Shown: positions 52,920-61,683, counted from the stretch's first letter. The stretch: 64,000 nucleotides of DNA from JBNGOQ01 sp050589645 (GCF_050589645.1 NZ_JBNGOQ010000002.1:186001-250000), one strand, 5' to 3'. Numbers and translations are program-made. Notes: generated from the sequence alone by a model not told the origin.

Positions 52920-52993
52920 TGTCCGTTCGAGCGCAGTCGAGAACTTTTTGCACTCTTGTTTTCCCAGACATCTCGACTGCGCTCGATGAGACA
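52920..52993. repeat. REP-like palindromic element, copy 2
   Basis: Same 16-bp arms as at 21288-21348: TCGAGCGCAGTCGAGA (52927-52942) and its complement (52971-52986), 28-base loop, bounded by TGTC and GACA. It lies between two convergent genes and could also act as a transcription stop or mRNA-end hairpin. Confidence 0.8.
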
Positions 52994-53057
52994 ATCAGCC
53001 ATTTTTTGGCACTTTTCAGACACCTCCCTTGCATTTCACAACAATCAATTTCCCATC

Positions 53058-54551
53058 CTATACCGGATAGGCGGGGAGCCTAAAAATAAAGGAACTCCCT
53101 TCCCTCGGACTGCTCAGAACCGTGATGGTGGTTTCGTGCAGGTCCATAATTTTCTTTACGATGGCCAGACCCAGCCCGGAACCTTGTTTTTGTGTCGAGG
53201 GATCTACCTGTTTGTAACGGTCAAAAATAAACGGCTGCTCGCTTAGCGGGATGCCTGCGCCGGTATCGGCAATGCTTATCTCAATATTTTTACCTGTGGG
53301 CTGTATGGAAAGGGTTACTTTGCCCTCCGGCTCCGTGTATTTAACGGCATTCTCAATGAGGTTCTGCAGCGCGCGTTCTACCAAGCTCAGATCGGCGAAT
53401 ACCATACTGTTTTTTTCCGGCTTGTCCAGTACGAGTGCTATTTTCTTCTTGTCGGCAATGACCTTGAACTTGGCGATCAGGTCGTGCGACAGCTCGGTAA
53501 TGGAGAAGGGTTCCTTTTCAGGGGTCACCTGTTCCGCCTCCAATTTTGAGTATTCAAAGAGTTGGTCAATGACCTTGGAAAGCTTGTCAATATTGGTATG
53601 TGTAATCTGCAAGTACTCCTGTTTCTCTTGCTCCGATAACGAATCCCGCTTGATCTGCAGCGTCTCCACATACCCCTTTAAAATGGCCAGGGGCGTTCTA
53701 AGATCGTGGGAAACATTGGCGATGAGCTCCCTGCGCAACTGGTCCACGGATTTCATCTTGTCAATATTGCCCACAATGGTATCTGCCATATCGTTGAAGG
53801 AATGGGCAAAGACCTCAATATCCGATTTTTCGGCATTTTCGATCCGTGCATTCAAATCCCCCTCCTGAAATTTGCGGATGGTACGGGTTATAAGGCGAAG
53901 GTTTTTGGTCAGGAACCAAATACTCAACATCCCGATCACAGCGGCAAATATCATGGTGAGCACCGTAGCGCCAATGCCCAGCTTCATAAAGTATTGCCCC
54001 AACAGGTTTTCACTGATCAGTTGAAATTCCTTTCCGGCCAAAATAATATAGATAAAGCCTTCCCTACCGTCCACATTAAAGGCGGCGGCCGAAAATATTT
54101 TTTGCTTCCCTGGATTCCTGGGATCGTCCCCCAGTACATATTCCTGCCCTTTGTTTGCAATAAAGGACTGGATAGGGGCAAGCGATACTGTTTTCTCCGG
54201 GGCGTTCTCGCTATGGTCCAGGACCACGGAATAGAGTATTTCCCCGGTTTTGTCCAGGAGATAGACCTCAATGCTTCTGTTTACGGCCATCATATCGTGC
54301 ATCACATCCCCAAAAAGTGCTTTGTTCACGCTGCCATCTGCCAAAAATGGGGACGCATTCTGGAACTTCTCCTCGATGAGATGGTCGGCAATATTGGCGT
54401 TTACCCGTTGTGCCGTGGCCTGGTTGTACTTATTGGCAAAGTAGCCTGTAATAAAGATATAAGAGGCGCCCATGAGCACAATAATCAGGATAAAGGCTAC
54501 CCATAATTTCTTTACCAGTCTTGGGGTCAGGGTCTTTTCTGTTTTGCTCAT
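53058..54551 (-). CDS. sensor histidine kinase (PhoR-like)
   Basis: The 497-residue kinase has two membrane spans (about 15-37 and 190-215) flanking a periplasmic sensor of about 150 residues, a HAMP domain (about 215-265), a HisKA domain with VSHDLRTPLAILKGYVETL (phospho-His near 285), and a HATPase_c domain with NLIENAVKYT, ADTGAGIP and GSGLGLAIVKKI. It overlaps the response regulator gene by 4 bp, so they are a cognate pair. A Pho-box-like repeat in front of the regulator suggests phosphate sensing, though the domain layout alone does not settle this. Confidence 0.92.
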   Translation of the reverse strand: MSKTEKTLTPRLVKKLWVAFILIIVLMGASYIFITGYFANKYNQATAQRVNANIADHLIEEKFQNASPFLADGSVNKALFGDVMHDMMAVNRSIEVYLLDKTGEILYSVVLDHSENAPEKTVSLAPIQSFIANKGQEYVLGDDPRNPGKQKIFSAAAFNVDGREGFIYIILAGKEFQLISENLLGQYFMKLGIGATVLTMIFAAVIGMLSIWFLTKNLRLITRTIRKFQEGDLNARIENAEKSDIEVFAHSFNDMADTIVGNIDKMKSVDQLRRELIANVSHDLRTPLAILKGYVETLQIKRDSLSEQEKQEYLQITHTNIDKLSKVIDQLFEYSKLEAEQVTPEKEPFSITELSHDLIAKFKVIADKKKIALVLDKPEKNSMVFADLSLVERALQNLIENAVKYTEPEGKVTLSIQPTGKNIEISIADTGAGIPLSEQPFIFDRYKQVDPSTQKQGSGLGLAIVKKIMDLHETTITVLSSPREGSSFIFRLPAYPV

Positions 54552-55246
54552 ACCGCGATGTCCTCGTTAAACTTATACCCCACACCCCAGGTGGTTAGAA
54601 TATAGGTAGGATTGGCCATATCGGACTCGATCTTGGCCCTTAGGCGATTTATATGTGAATTTACCGTGTGCTCATAACCTTCAAAATTGTAGCCCCATAT
54701 CATGTTCAACAATTCTGTTCGGGAGTAGTTTCTGCCAGGGTTGGAGGCCATAAGGACCAAGAGTTCAAATTCTTTGGGGGAAAGCTCGATCCGTTTTTGA
54801 TTCAACAACACTTTTCGCTTCTCCACATCCACATGCAGATTTTCAAAGGAAAGCGATTGGGAATTGGTCTCGGTATCGGTCTTTACGTCAACCCGCCGCA
54901 TTACGGCCTTTATTCTGGCCAGCAGTTCCCGGATACTAAAAGGTTTGGTGATATAGTCATCCGCTCCGATCTCCAGTCCCAGGACCCGATCTATTTCCTC
55001 GGATTTTGCGGTAAGCATAATGATTGGGGTATTTTTTTTAAGGCGCAATTTTTTACAGACTTCCACGCCATCCATAATAGGAAGCGTTAAATCGAGTAAT
55101 ATAAGGTCATAATCGTTCTCCAACGCCATTTGCAGGCCCTTTTCACCATCCATAGCACTCGTGGTATGGTAGATAAGGTCGGTGAGATGTATCTCCAACA
55201 GTTTAACGATTTCGGGATCGTCTTCTATGATAAGGATCTGCTTCAT
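54548..55246 (-). CDS. OmpR/PhoB-family response regulator
   Basis: The 232-residue regulator has a receiver domain (1-120, phosphoacceptor D52 in LILLDLTLPIMDG) and a C-terminal winged helix (about 135-230: LSPKEFELLVLMASNPGRNYSRTELLNMIWG, HTVNSHINRLRAKIE). It binds DNA as tandem dimers at direct repeats, by family knowledge. It is the first gene of the two-component operon; the tandem 11-bp repeat 28 bp upstream of the start is a plausible autoregulatory site. Confidence 0.93.
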   Translation of the reverse strand: MKQILIIEDDPEIVKLLEIHLTDLIYHTTSAMDGEKGLQMALENDYDLILLDLTLPIMDGVEVCKKLRLKKNTPIIMLTAKSEEIDRVLGLEIGADDYITKPFSIRELLARIKAVMRRVDVKTDTETNSQSLSFENLHVDVEKRKVLLNQKRIELSPKEFELLVLMASNPGRNYSRTELLNMIWGYNFEGYEHTVNSHINRLRAKIESDMANPTYILTTWGVGYKFNEDIAV

Positions 55247-55273
55247 AATTTCTAATGCGAAAGAAGTTAAAAG

Positions 55274-55295
55274 ATATCACAGGGATATCACAGGA
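55274..55295 (-). promoter_or_regulatory. Pho-box-like tandem 11-bp repeat
   Basis: On the minus strand two exact copies of CCTGTGATATC stand in tandem with a period of 11 bp, 28-49 bp upstream of the regulator ATG. Spacing and the CTGTNATA core are close to the known PhoB box (CTGTCATA, 11-bp period). Confidence 0.6.
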
Positions 55296-55439
55296 TTATA
55301 AAAAATACTGCTACTCGGGGTTTGCCAACAGCCCATTTCGTTGGGATGGCAAGCCCCCTTGTTTTATATAGGCGAAAAGTTCACAGAGTCCTTACAAAAA
55401 GTTTATAGAAGTGTACCTTTTTGTGATCAGGACGTTATA

Positions 55440-55656
55440 CGCTATCGCTTAATTTGTTGGAAGGACCTATAACCTTACAATAGCTTACGGATGGGGCCTT
55501 TACAACTAAAAGCCGCGCTTGGAACATCTTCCTTCTTTGAATAAGGGTTAGCCAAGGATAGATGTTGCTCAACAAATGTTGAAGTGTTGGTGAAAATTAA
55601 TTGTGTTTGTTTTTACGGAAGGACCCTGTGGAAGAATTTCCACGGGGTTTTTTTAT
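55440..55656 (+). ncRNA. candidate small RNA ending at an orphan terminator
   Basis: A plus-strand intrinsic terminator at about 55624-55656 has no plus-strand gene before it; the genes on both sides run on the minus strand. Upstream are further structured pieces: GGC-TTT paired with AAA-GCC near 55495-55514, and AACATCT-TCC (about 55524-55533) with GGA-T-AGATGTT (about 55556-55566). No ORF longer than 17 codons from ATG is seen. The 5' end is unclear: only a one-mismatch TAnnTTTG near 55449-55456 is available. It could also be a remnant. Confidence 0.4.
55624..55656 (+). terminator. orphan plus-strand intrinsic terminator
   Basis: CCCTGTGGAA, loop GAAT, TTCCACGGGG is followed by seven T on the plus strand. 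On the minus strand no T run follows, so it does not serve the flanking minus-strand genes. Confidence 0.8.
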
Positions 55657-55671
55657 CCATGCAAACCCCGG

Positions 55672-56154
55672 TTATTCCCAGGAATCAAAATGTTGGTTCA
55701 TTTGTTCAAAATTATAGCTGCCCACTATTTTTTTTCGATGTACAAAGGTCACTAGGGTAAGACCCATGAGCAAAAGATACAGCGCAAATATGGCAATCCC
55801 CATGGGAATAAAGGTAACGGGCATAACATGATCGGCATAATCGGAATAGCTCAGTAGAATGGAAAGTGTTTCCATCGCTTTGTAGAGATACACTAGGAAA
55901 ATCACGTAGAGTGTATATTCTAAATTGCGCATTTGCGGATCGGCGATCTCCTCTTCCTTGATTTTGAACCATATAGCATACAGAAAGGTAAAGTGTACCA
56001 AGGTCAACAACGGAAAGATATAATTGTCGAATTTAAAAAAATAGAACTTATTGGTATGGAGACCGTAAAAATTAAGTAGCACCAACAGCCCAAGAGTTCC
56101 TATTGAAAGGACCAAACTCCGTTTCCAATTCAGCAGCCGCAACAAAAATTTCAT
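55672..56154 (-). CDS. hypothetical four-span membrane protein
   Basis: The 160-residue protein has four hydrophobic spans (about 14-31, 43-62, 76-95 and 112-138) with short loops, and a short cytosolic tail ending NQHFDSWE. I recognise no family. A His- and Lys-containing loop (VHRKKIVGS) precedes the tail. It is on the same strand as DUF418, 148 bp downstream of it. Confidence 0.75.
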   Translation of the reverse strand: MKFLLRLLNWKRSLVLSIGTLGLLVLLNFYGLHTNKFYFFKFDNYIFPLLTLVHFTFLYAIWFKIKEEEIADPQMRNLEYTLYVIFLVYLYKAMETLSILLSYSDYADHVMPVTFIPMGIAIFALYLLLMGLTLVTFVHRKKIVGSYNFEQMNQHFDSWE

Positions 56155-56302
56155 AGTAAGTAGGTTTCAAGGTTTGGGGAACCCCCGTTCGGGTTTTAGA
56201 ACGCCACCCGATTTCCTTTATTTTAAAAAATTCGATGAACGGATGGCAATGTTGGGTATGTTCAAAAAGCTGTGGTGAAATGTATCGTGTACAACCCCTT
56301 CA

Positions 56303-57544
56303 CTAACCGATTTGAGTTTCGGCTGGGGCAGGTGATTTCTTAAGCGGATACCATTTAAAATAAGTAAGGCTTCTCCATACCCATTCTAGTGGGCCATAGT
56401 GGAAATTCCGCAACCACCAGGCACTGAAAGCCATTTGTAAAGCAATGACTGCCAGTCCAATAAGGAACGTATAGATGTTTCGAAGCTCTCCCAGATAACC
56501 CAGTCCCCAACCGAAGAGCAAAAAGGTTCCGAGGATACTCTGCGCCACATAGTTGGTAAGGGCCATACGTCCATAGGGTGCAAAACTGCCCAACCATTTT
56601 TTGCCCCTGAGGGTCCTATAGCCCATTGTGAAAAGGGCAAGGAGTATAAAGGTCATGGCAATATTGTTCAGGTCAATGGCGGTGAGTCCGGCCATGGCCA
56701 ACCAGTTATCAAACTGTACCTCGGGGCCCAATTGCATGAAAATAAGTGCCAATAGCGCAAGTGAAACCACAAAAAGGATCAGGGACCAGATCAGCACCTT
56801 TTTTACCAATTTTTTATGATCCAAAAAGTTTTGGAAAAACTGGAGTCGGCCCACATAGAGTCCCAAAAGAAAAAAGGCAAAGGTGAGATAGGCCCTGGAG
56901 AAGATTCCCAATTGAAATTCGGCTTTCATGATATGTCCTTGATAGCCGTTGGAATAGAATACTTCGCCCAGCGTCCCATTCTTAATGATATCGAAGTAGG
57001 AAACGATTTCTGGGCTATCAGGGGCAAACCCAGTTTCCATAAAGAGGCTTTCACCCTGCGTAAGCGCAAATACGATATAGCGTCCAAGACCCAGAAAGAT
57101 TAGGCATATAATCCCCAATATCCATTTGTTTTTTACCCGATAGAAGGGGATGAGCAAAATACCCAGCAGTGCATAGATGGTCAAGATATCCCCTCTGTAG
57201 AAAAGATGGTGCACATATCCTATGGCCAAGAGGATGAGAAGCCGCCATAAAAAACGTCCTCCGAACTGGGCACCCTTGGCATTGGCGTTGTCCATTTGGA
57301 TAAAAAAGCTAAGCCCAAAAAGAAAGGAAAAGAGCGCAAAGAACTTGCCCCGAAGGAAAAGGCCTATAAAAACATCGACAACGGAATCGGCTACACCGGC
57401 ATGGGTAGCATCCATAACCCCTTCGGGCGTGGGTGCGCCTACGTAGTTCTCTACCATATGGACAATGACAATACCTGCCAAGGCTATGCCCCGCAGGGCG
57501 TCCACAATTTCGATGCGTTTTTTGGGAGGGGAGGCTACTGACAT
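56303..57544 (-). CDS. DUF418 domain membrane protein (YeiB-like)
   Basis: The 413-residue protein has about ten membrane spans and starts KRIEIVDALRGIALAGIVIVHMVENY, as acyltransferase-like DUF1624/DUF418 proteins do. DUF418 covers the C-terminal part, with GRMALTNYVAQSILGTFLLFGWGLGY and FHYGPLEWVWRSLTY. These proteins are thought to transfer acyl groups or transport; no function is established. Confidence 0.9.
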   Translation of the reverse strand: MSVASPPKKRIEIVDALRGIALAGIVIVHMVENYVGAPTPEGVMDATHAGVADSVVDVFIGLFLRGKFFALFSFLFGLSFFIQMDNANAKGAQFGGRFLWRLLILLAIGYVHHLFYRGDILTIYALLGILLIPFYRVKNKWILGIICLIFLGLGRYIVFALTQGESLFMETGFAPDSPEIVSYFDIIKNGTLGEVFYSNGYQGHIMKAEFQLGIFSRAYLTFAFFLLGLYVGRLQFFQNFLDHKKLVKKVLIWSLILFVVSLALLALIFMQLGPEVQFDNWLAMAGLTAIDLNNIAMTFILLALFTMGYRTLRGKKWLGSFAPYGRMALTNYVAQSILGTFLLFGWGLGYLGELRNIYTFLIGLAVIALQMAFSAWWLRNFHYGPLEWVWRSLTYFKWYPLKKSPAPAETQIG

Positions 57545-57615
57545 GACCCTTTGTTTTTAGATTGATACTCATAAGACGTACCTCAGTAGCGATCGTTACA
57601 CTTTCTAAGGGAAAC

Positions 57616-58218
57616 CTATTCCACCAACCGGATAACCTCACCGTTTACCTTGCCCTCCACACTTTTTAGGTAGGCGTTCACCACCTTGTGCATGGGCACC
57701 GGAGTGTGTCCCGGAAAATAATCCTTGTATTTTTCGTAGGCGTCAACGACCAGGTCCGAGCAAACCGCATTGATCCGTAAGCCATTTTCCAGTTCCAGGG
57801 CAACCGCTTTCACAAAGCTGTGTATGCCCCCGTTTACCATGGCGGCACTGGTGGTCATATCCACAGGTTGGTCCGCGAGTATTCCCGTGGTCAACGTAAA
57901 GGACCCTTTGGGATTTAGATAGTCCTTTCCAATGCGCACCACATTGACCTGCCCCATGAGCTTGCTTTTTATCCCAATATAGAAATCGGCTTCACTCAGT
58001 GAGGCAAAGGGCGCCCATTTGGCCTCACCGGCCGTACAGACCACGGCATCTACCTTACCTGTTTTTTCAAAGAGCGCCAAGATGGATTTGGAATCGGCCA
58101 AATCTACCCGTTCAGTTCCCGAAGAGCGGTTGGCATTGATGACCGTATGTCTTTTTTCCAATTCCTGGGCTACTTTTTTGCCAATGGTGCCATGGCCCCC
58201 TATAATGAGTATTTTCAT
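57616..58218 (-). CDS. short SDR-like protein lacking the YxxxK motif
   Basis: The 200-residue Rossmann protein has the nucleotide-binding GGHGTIGKKVA, the Asp-containing VDLADS, and CTAGEAKWAPF in place of NNAG. Where classical SDRs have YxxxK it reads AAMVNGGIHSFVKAVALEL, so the catalytic Tyr and Lys are absent; a Ser in TLTTGI is also not obvious. It may act as a binding protein or a reductase with altered chemistry. I start at MKILIIGGHG (58218). It is divergent from truA by 93 bp. Confidence 0.85.
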   Translation of the reverse strand: MKILIIGGHGTIGKKVAQELEKRHTVINANRSSGTERVDLADSKSILALFEKTGKVDAVVCTAGEAKWAPFASLSEADFYIGIKSKLMGQVNVVRIGKDYLNPKGSFTLTTGILADQPVDMTTSAAMVNGGIHSFVKAVALELENGLRINAVCSDLVVDAYEKYKDYFPGHTPVPMHKVVNAYLKSVEGKVNGEVIRLVE

Positions 58219-58311
58219 ATGTCCAAAATACAAAAAAACCAAAAGAGCGATTCAAAAAGTTGTCTTTTGCACCCTTGCCATCGTATCTTTAGCCAAGCCT
58301 TATTTTCACCC

Positions 58312-59094
58312 ATGCAACATCGGTATTGTTATTTGGTTCGTATCCAGTTTTTGGGGTTTAGATATAGCGGTTGGCAAAAACAACCCGGGGAAAGGACTAT
58401 TGAAGGAATGCTAACCAAAACCTTGAAGTTTGTACTGCCCGAGGCCCGGTTTAAGATTCTGGGGGCAGGCCGTACGGATGCCAAGGTATCGGCCCTGGAA
58501 GCGGCCTTTGAGCTTTTTATCGAGGATGCCCCCATACCGGACCTTTCTAAATTTTTGAATGAATGCAATGAGAACTTACCTCCTGATATTAAGGTTATTA
58601 ACATCAACAAAGTAGACAATAGCTTCAATATCATTCAGCACAGCAAGAGCAAGGAATACATCTACCTGTTTTCCTTTGGCGCAAAAAACCACCCCTATTG
58701 CGCACCCTTTATGGCCAATCATATAGGCCCGCTCAACATTGAACTGATGCAGAAGGCCGCTCGCTTGTTCGAGGGCACACATAACTTTAAGGCCTATACG
58801 TCCCGGCCAAGGCCAAATACCTTACTGCTGCGTACGATAAGCTCTTGCGAAATACGGGAAAACAAGGTGCTCAAGGCCAATTTCTTTCCTGAAAGGTCTT
58901 ATGCACTGCACGTACAGGGCGCGGGTTTTATGCGGTATCAGATTCGGATGATCATGGGAGCCCTGATACAGTTGGGCAGGGGAGAACTGTCCATGGATAT
59001 GATCAAGGCCTCCTTGCAGGAGGATACGCAGGTGCAGATTACCTATGTGGCGCCTGGATCGGGTTTGCTGTTACACCGCCTCGAGTTCGAATAG
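58312..59094 (+). CDS. truA: tRNA pseudouridine synthase A
   Basis: The 260-residue enzyme converts U38-40 of tRNA anticodon stems to pseudouridine. It contains FLGFRYSGWQKQPGERTIEGML, the catalytic Asp in GAGRTDAKVSA, and the C-terminal MRYQIRMIMGALIQLGRG. After GRTD the usual AGVHA-type stretch is diverged (AKVSALEAAFELF), as in some flavobacterial homologues. The ATG at 58312 is chosen because upstream codons show no homology. Confidence 0.9.
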   Translation: MQHRYCYLVRIQFLGFRYSGWQKQPGERTIEGMLTKTLKFVLPEARFKILGAGRTDAKVSALEAAFELFIEDAPIPDLSKFLNECNENLPPDIKVININKVDNSFNIIQHSKSKEYIYLFSFGAKNHPYCAPFMANHIGPLNIELMQKAARLFEGTHNFKAYTSRPRPNTLLLRTISSCEIRENKVLKANFFPERSYALHVQGAGFMRYQIRMIMGALIQLGRGELSMDMIKASLQEDTQVQITYVAPGSGLLLHRLEFE

Positions 59095-59142
59095 CCATGG
59101 CTATACTATTATTTTTTGTACATTGGAGCTAAATGTAGGTCC

Positions 59143-60018
59143 ATGCCCTCTTGGTTGTTCATATTGTTGCTCGTACTGGGCATCTATCTGCTCATTAGTA
59201 TTCTGCTCTACTTTCTGCAGGATTTCCTCATGTTCAAACCTGAGAAATTGCCCAAGGACTTTCAATTCCATTACGAGAACCAGGAGATTCAGGAATATAA
59301 TGTAACCACAAGGGATGGTGCAGTAATCAACGGGCTGCGTTTTAAGGCCAAACATCCCAAGGGCGTGGTGTTTTACCTAAAGGGCAATTCCAAGAGCATC
59401 AAGGGGTGGGGGAAGTTTGCGGTAGATTTTACACGGCACGGTTACGACGTCATCATGGTAGATTATCGCGGTTTTGGAAAGAGCACTGGACGCAGAACGC
59501 AAAAGGCCATAAAAAGGGACCTACAGGTCATCTATAACAAACTAAAGGAAAGTGTTGCGGAAAAATATATTATTCTGTACGGGCGTTCCCTGGGTTCTGG
59601 TTTTGCCACAAAATTGGCCTCCATGAACAATCCCCGAATGCTGATCTTGGATGCACCTTATTACAGCTTAAGCAAGGTGGCCAAGAAGTTTATCCCTTTT
59701 ATGCCGCTTTCCATTTTGATCAAGTTTCCCATGCCCACCTACAAATGGTTAAAATACGTGAACTGCCCCATCCATATCATCCATGGTACGGACGATCGGC
59801 TCATACCGTACAAGACCAGCGTAAAACTGTCCAAAATAAAACCGCATCTCACTAGGCTGTATACGGTGATCGGGGGCGGACACAAAAACTTGAACACCTT
59901 TGAATCCTACCATAGGATGCTCAATGAAATTATTACCACAAGGCCCAAACCGGTTAATCTGGAGGGCTCCAGTATTCATGTAAAACACACTTCAAAAAGA
60001 ACCAATGCGGAAGCTTAG
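59143..60018 (+). CDS. membrane-anchored alpha/beta hydrolase
   Basis: The 291-residue protein has one N-terminal span (WLFILLLVLGIYLLISILLYF) and an alpha/beta hydrolase domain: oxyanion region FYLKGNSKSIKGWG, nucleophile Ser in LYGRSLGSGFA, Asp in IHGTDDRLIPY, His in GGGHKNLNTF. It resembles the BEM46/YfhR-like group of serine hydrolases. Its 3' end overlaps the next hydrolase gene by 14 bp. Substrate unknown. Confidence 0.9.
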   Translation: MPSWLFILLLVLGIYLLISILLYFLQDFLMFKPEKLPKDFQFHYENQEIQEYNVTTRDGAVINGLRFKAKHPKGVVFYLKGNSKSIKGWGKFAVDFTRHGYDVIMVDYRGFGKSTGRRTQKAIKRDLQVIYNKLKESVAEKYIILYGRSLGSGFATKLASMNNPRMLILDAPYYSLSKVAKKFIPFMPLSILIKFPMPTYKWLKYVNCPIHIIHGTDDRLIPYKTSVKLSKIKPHLTRLYTVIGGGHKNLNTFESYHRMLNEIITTRPKPVNLEGSSIHVKHTSKRTNAEA

Positions 60019-60826
60019 GAAGACCGTCATCCTCCTACTTGTCCTCCCAGGCCTATTGCTAACTATGCTCTATTTTATTCAGGAAAAGCTTATTTTTTTA
60101 CCCACGCGACTGCCTGCAGATTATGGCTATACTTTTAGGTCGGACTTTGAGGAACTTTTTTTGCCCACGGAAGACGGCGCAAGGCTCAACGCACTCCATT
60201 TTAAACAGCCTGGGTCTCAAGGTGTAATCCTGTATTTTCACGGCAATGCGGGCGACCTTTCGCGTTGGGGTACCGTCGCCCCTTTATTTATGGAGAAGGG
60301 CTATGATGTTCTGGTGATGGACTACAGGACGTACGGTAAAAGTACAGGCAAATTGAGCGAAGCGGCCCTGCATAAGGACGCGCAGCGTTTTTACGATTAT
60401 CTCTTGCAACGGTATAACGAGAATCAGATCGTGCTGTACGGACGTTCGCTGGGAAGCGGCGTTGCAGCGCGTCTCGCGTCTGGGAACCAACCCGCACAGC
60501 TCATCCTGGAAACACCCTATTATAGCCTAATGGATGTTGCCCAGGAGCGGTTCCCCTTTTTGCCAATGAAGTGGTTGTTGAAATATAAACTACCATCCCA
60601 TAGCTATGTACAGGAGGTCACATGTCCTATTACCATTTTCCATGGTACGGACGATAGGGTAGTGCCCTATGGCTCTGGACAACGCTTGTTTGAAGCTATA
60701 CCCGGTCCACAAAAAAGAATGTATACGATAGAAGGCGGCGGACATAATAACCTGATTGATTTTCGCCCCTATCACGATGGGATCGATACGGTACTGGGTC
60801 AGTCAAAAAGTCCGGAGGACAAATAA
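60005..60826 (+). CDS. membrane-anchored alpha/beta hydrolase, tandem paralogue
   Basis: The 273-residue protein repeats the layout of its neighbour: N-terminal span (VILLLVLPGLLLTMLYFI), FHGNAGDLSRWG, Ser in LYGRSLGSGVA, Asp in FHGTDDRVVPYG and His in GGGHNNL. The two share the RSLGSG and HGTDDR motifs and length, indicating duplication. Its last 28 bp overlap the convergent cysM gene. Confidence 0.9.
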   Translation: MRKLRKTVILLLVLPGLLLTMLYFIQEKLIFLPTRLPADYGYTFRSDFEELFLPTEDGARLNALHFKQPGSQGVILYFHGNAGDLSRWGTVAPLFMEKGYDVLVMDYRTYGKSTGKLSEAALHKDAQRFYDYLLQRYNENQIVLYGRSLGSGVAARLASGNQPAQLILETPYYSLMDVAQERFPFLPMKWLLKYKLPSHSYVQEVTCPITIFHGTDDRVVPYGSGQRLFEAIPGPQKRMYTIEGGGHNNLIDFRPYHDGIDTVLGQSKSPEDK

Positions 60827-61683
60827 CGATCACCACGGTCACAGACAATGGAAACGATGACCCCGCTTTCCAGACTTTCCGCCAACCGCACGGCGGCACA
60901 GGCGGCCCCGCCGCTGCTCATCCCCGAAAAGATACCCTCTTCCTTGGCCAGTCTTCGGGCCATCTTCACGGCCTCGTCCTCGCTGACCTCCATAATGCGA
61001 TCTACCTTTTTGGGGTTAAAGATCTTGGGCAGGTATTCCTCTGGCCACTTGCGTATGCCCGGGATTTTGGACCCATCGGTAGGTTGTACCCCTACAATTT
61101 GTATGTCCTTGCTTTTTTCCTTTAAAAAAGTGGAGGTCCCCATGATGGTTCCCGTGGTTCCCATGGAAGAGACAAAGTGTGTAATGCCCCCTTTGGTATC
61201 GTTCCAAATTTCAGGACCCGTGGTCTGGTAGTGCGATTTCCAATTGTCGTCATTGGCAAACTGGTTGAGCATTACAAAATCCTCATGTGCTACCTTGGTC
61301 TCTACGTAGTCCCGTGCACCTTCAATGCCAACTTCGGCCGAGGTGAGGGTAACCTTGGCGCCATAGGCCCGCATGGTCTGCACCCGCTCCTTGGTAGAAT
61401 TGGCGGGCATTACCAATTCGATATTAAGATTGTAGATACCGGCAATCATGGCCAAGGCGATGCCAGTGTTACCACTGGTGGCCTCGATCAGTCTGGATTT
61501 TTCGTTTATATCGCCTCTTTCCAAAGCGCTTTTAATCATATTAAAGGCCGCTCTGTCCTTTACGCTCCCACCCGGATTATGCCCTTCCAGTTTAAAGAAT
61601 AACTGTATCTTGGGGTTCGGGTTCAGCGCTTTGGAGGCCACTAATGGTGTGTTCCCGATCAAATCCAATAAGCTATGAGACAT
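60799..61683 (-). CDS. cysM: cysteine synthase B
   Basis: The 294-residue PLP enzyme makes cysteine from O-acetylserine and sulfide or thiosulfate. It has the PLP Lys in NPGGSVKDRAAF, EATSGNTGIALAMIA, the phosphate loop SSMGTTGTIMGTSTFLK and SSGGAACAAVRLA. Length (about 290) fits CysM rather than CysK (about 310). It overlaps the cysE gene by 11 bp. Confidence 0.94.
   Translation of the reverse strand: MSHSLLDLIGNTPLVASKALNPNPKIQLFFKLEGHNPGGSVKDRAAFNMIKSALERGDINEKSRLIEATSGNTGIALAMIAGIYNLNIELVMPANSTKERVQTMRAYGAKVTLTSAEVGIEGARDYVETKVAHEDFVMLNQFANDDNWKSHYQTTGPEIWNDTKGGITHFVSSMGTTGTIMGTSTFLKEKSKDIQIVGVQPTDGSKIPGIRKWPEEYLPKIFNPKKVDRIMEVSEDEAVKMARRLAKEEGIFSGMSSGGAACAAVRLAESLESGVIVSIVCDRGDRYLSSGLFD

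Noticed and set aside
53706..54506. 266-residue plus-strand frame across the histidine kinase
   Set aside because: Shadow of the kinase gene; no motif and no promoter; the kinase frame has all domains.
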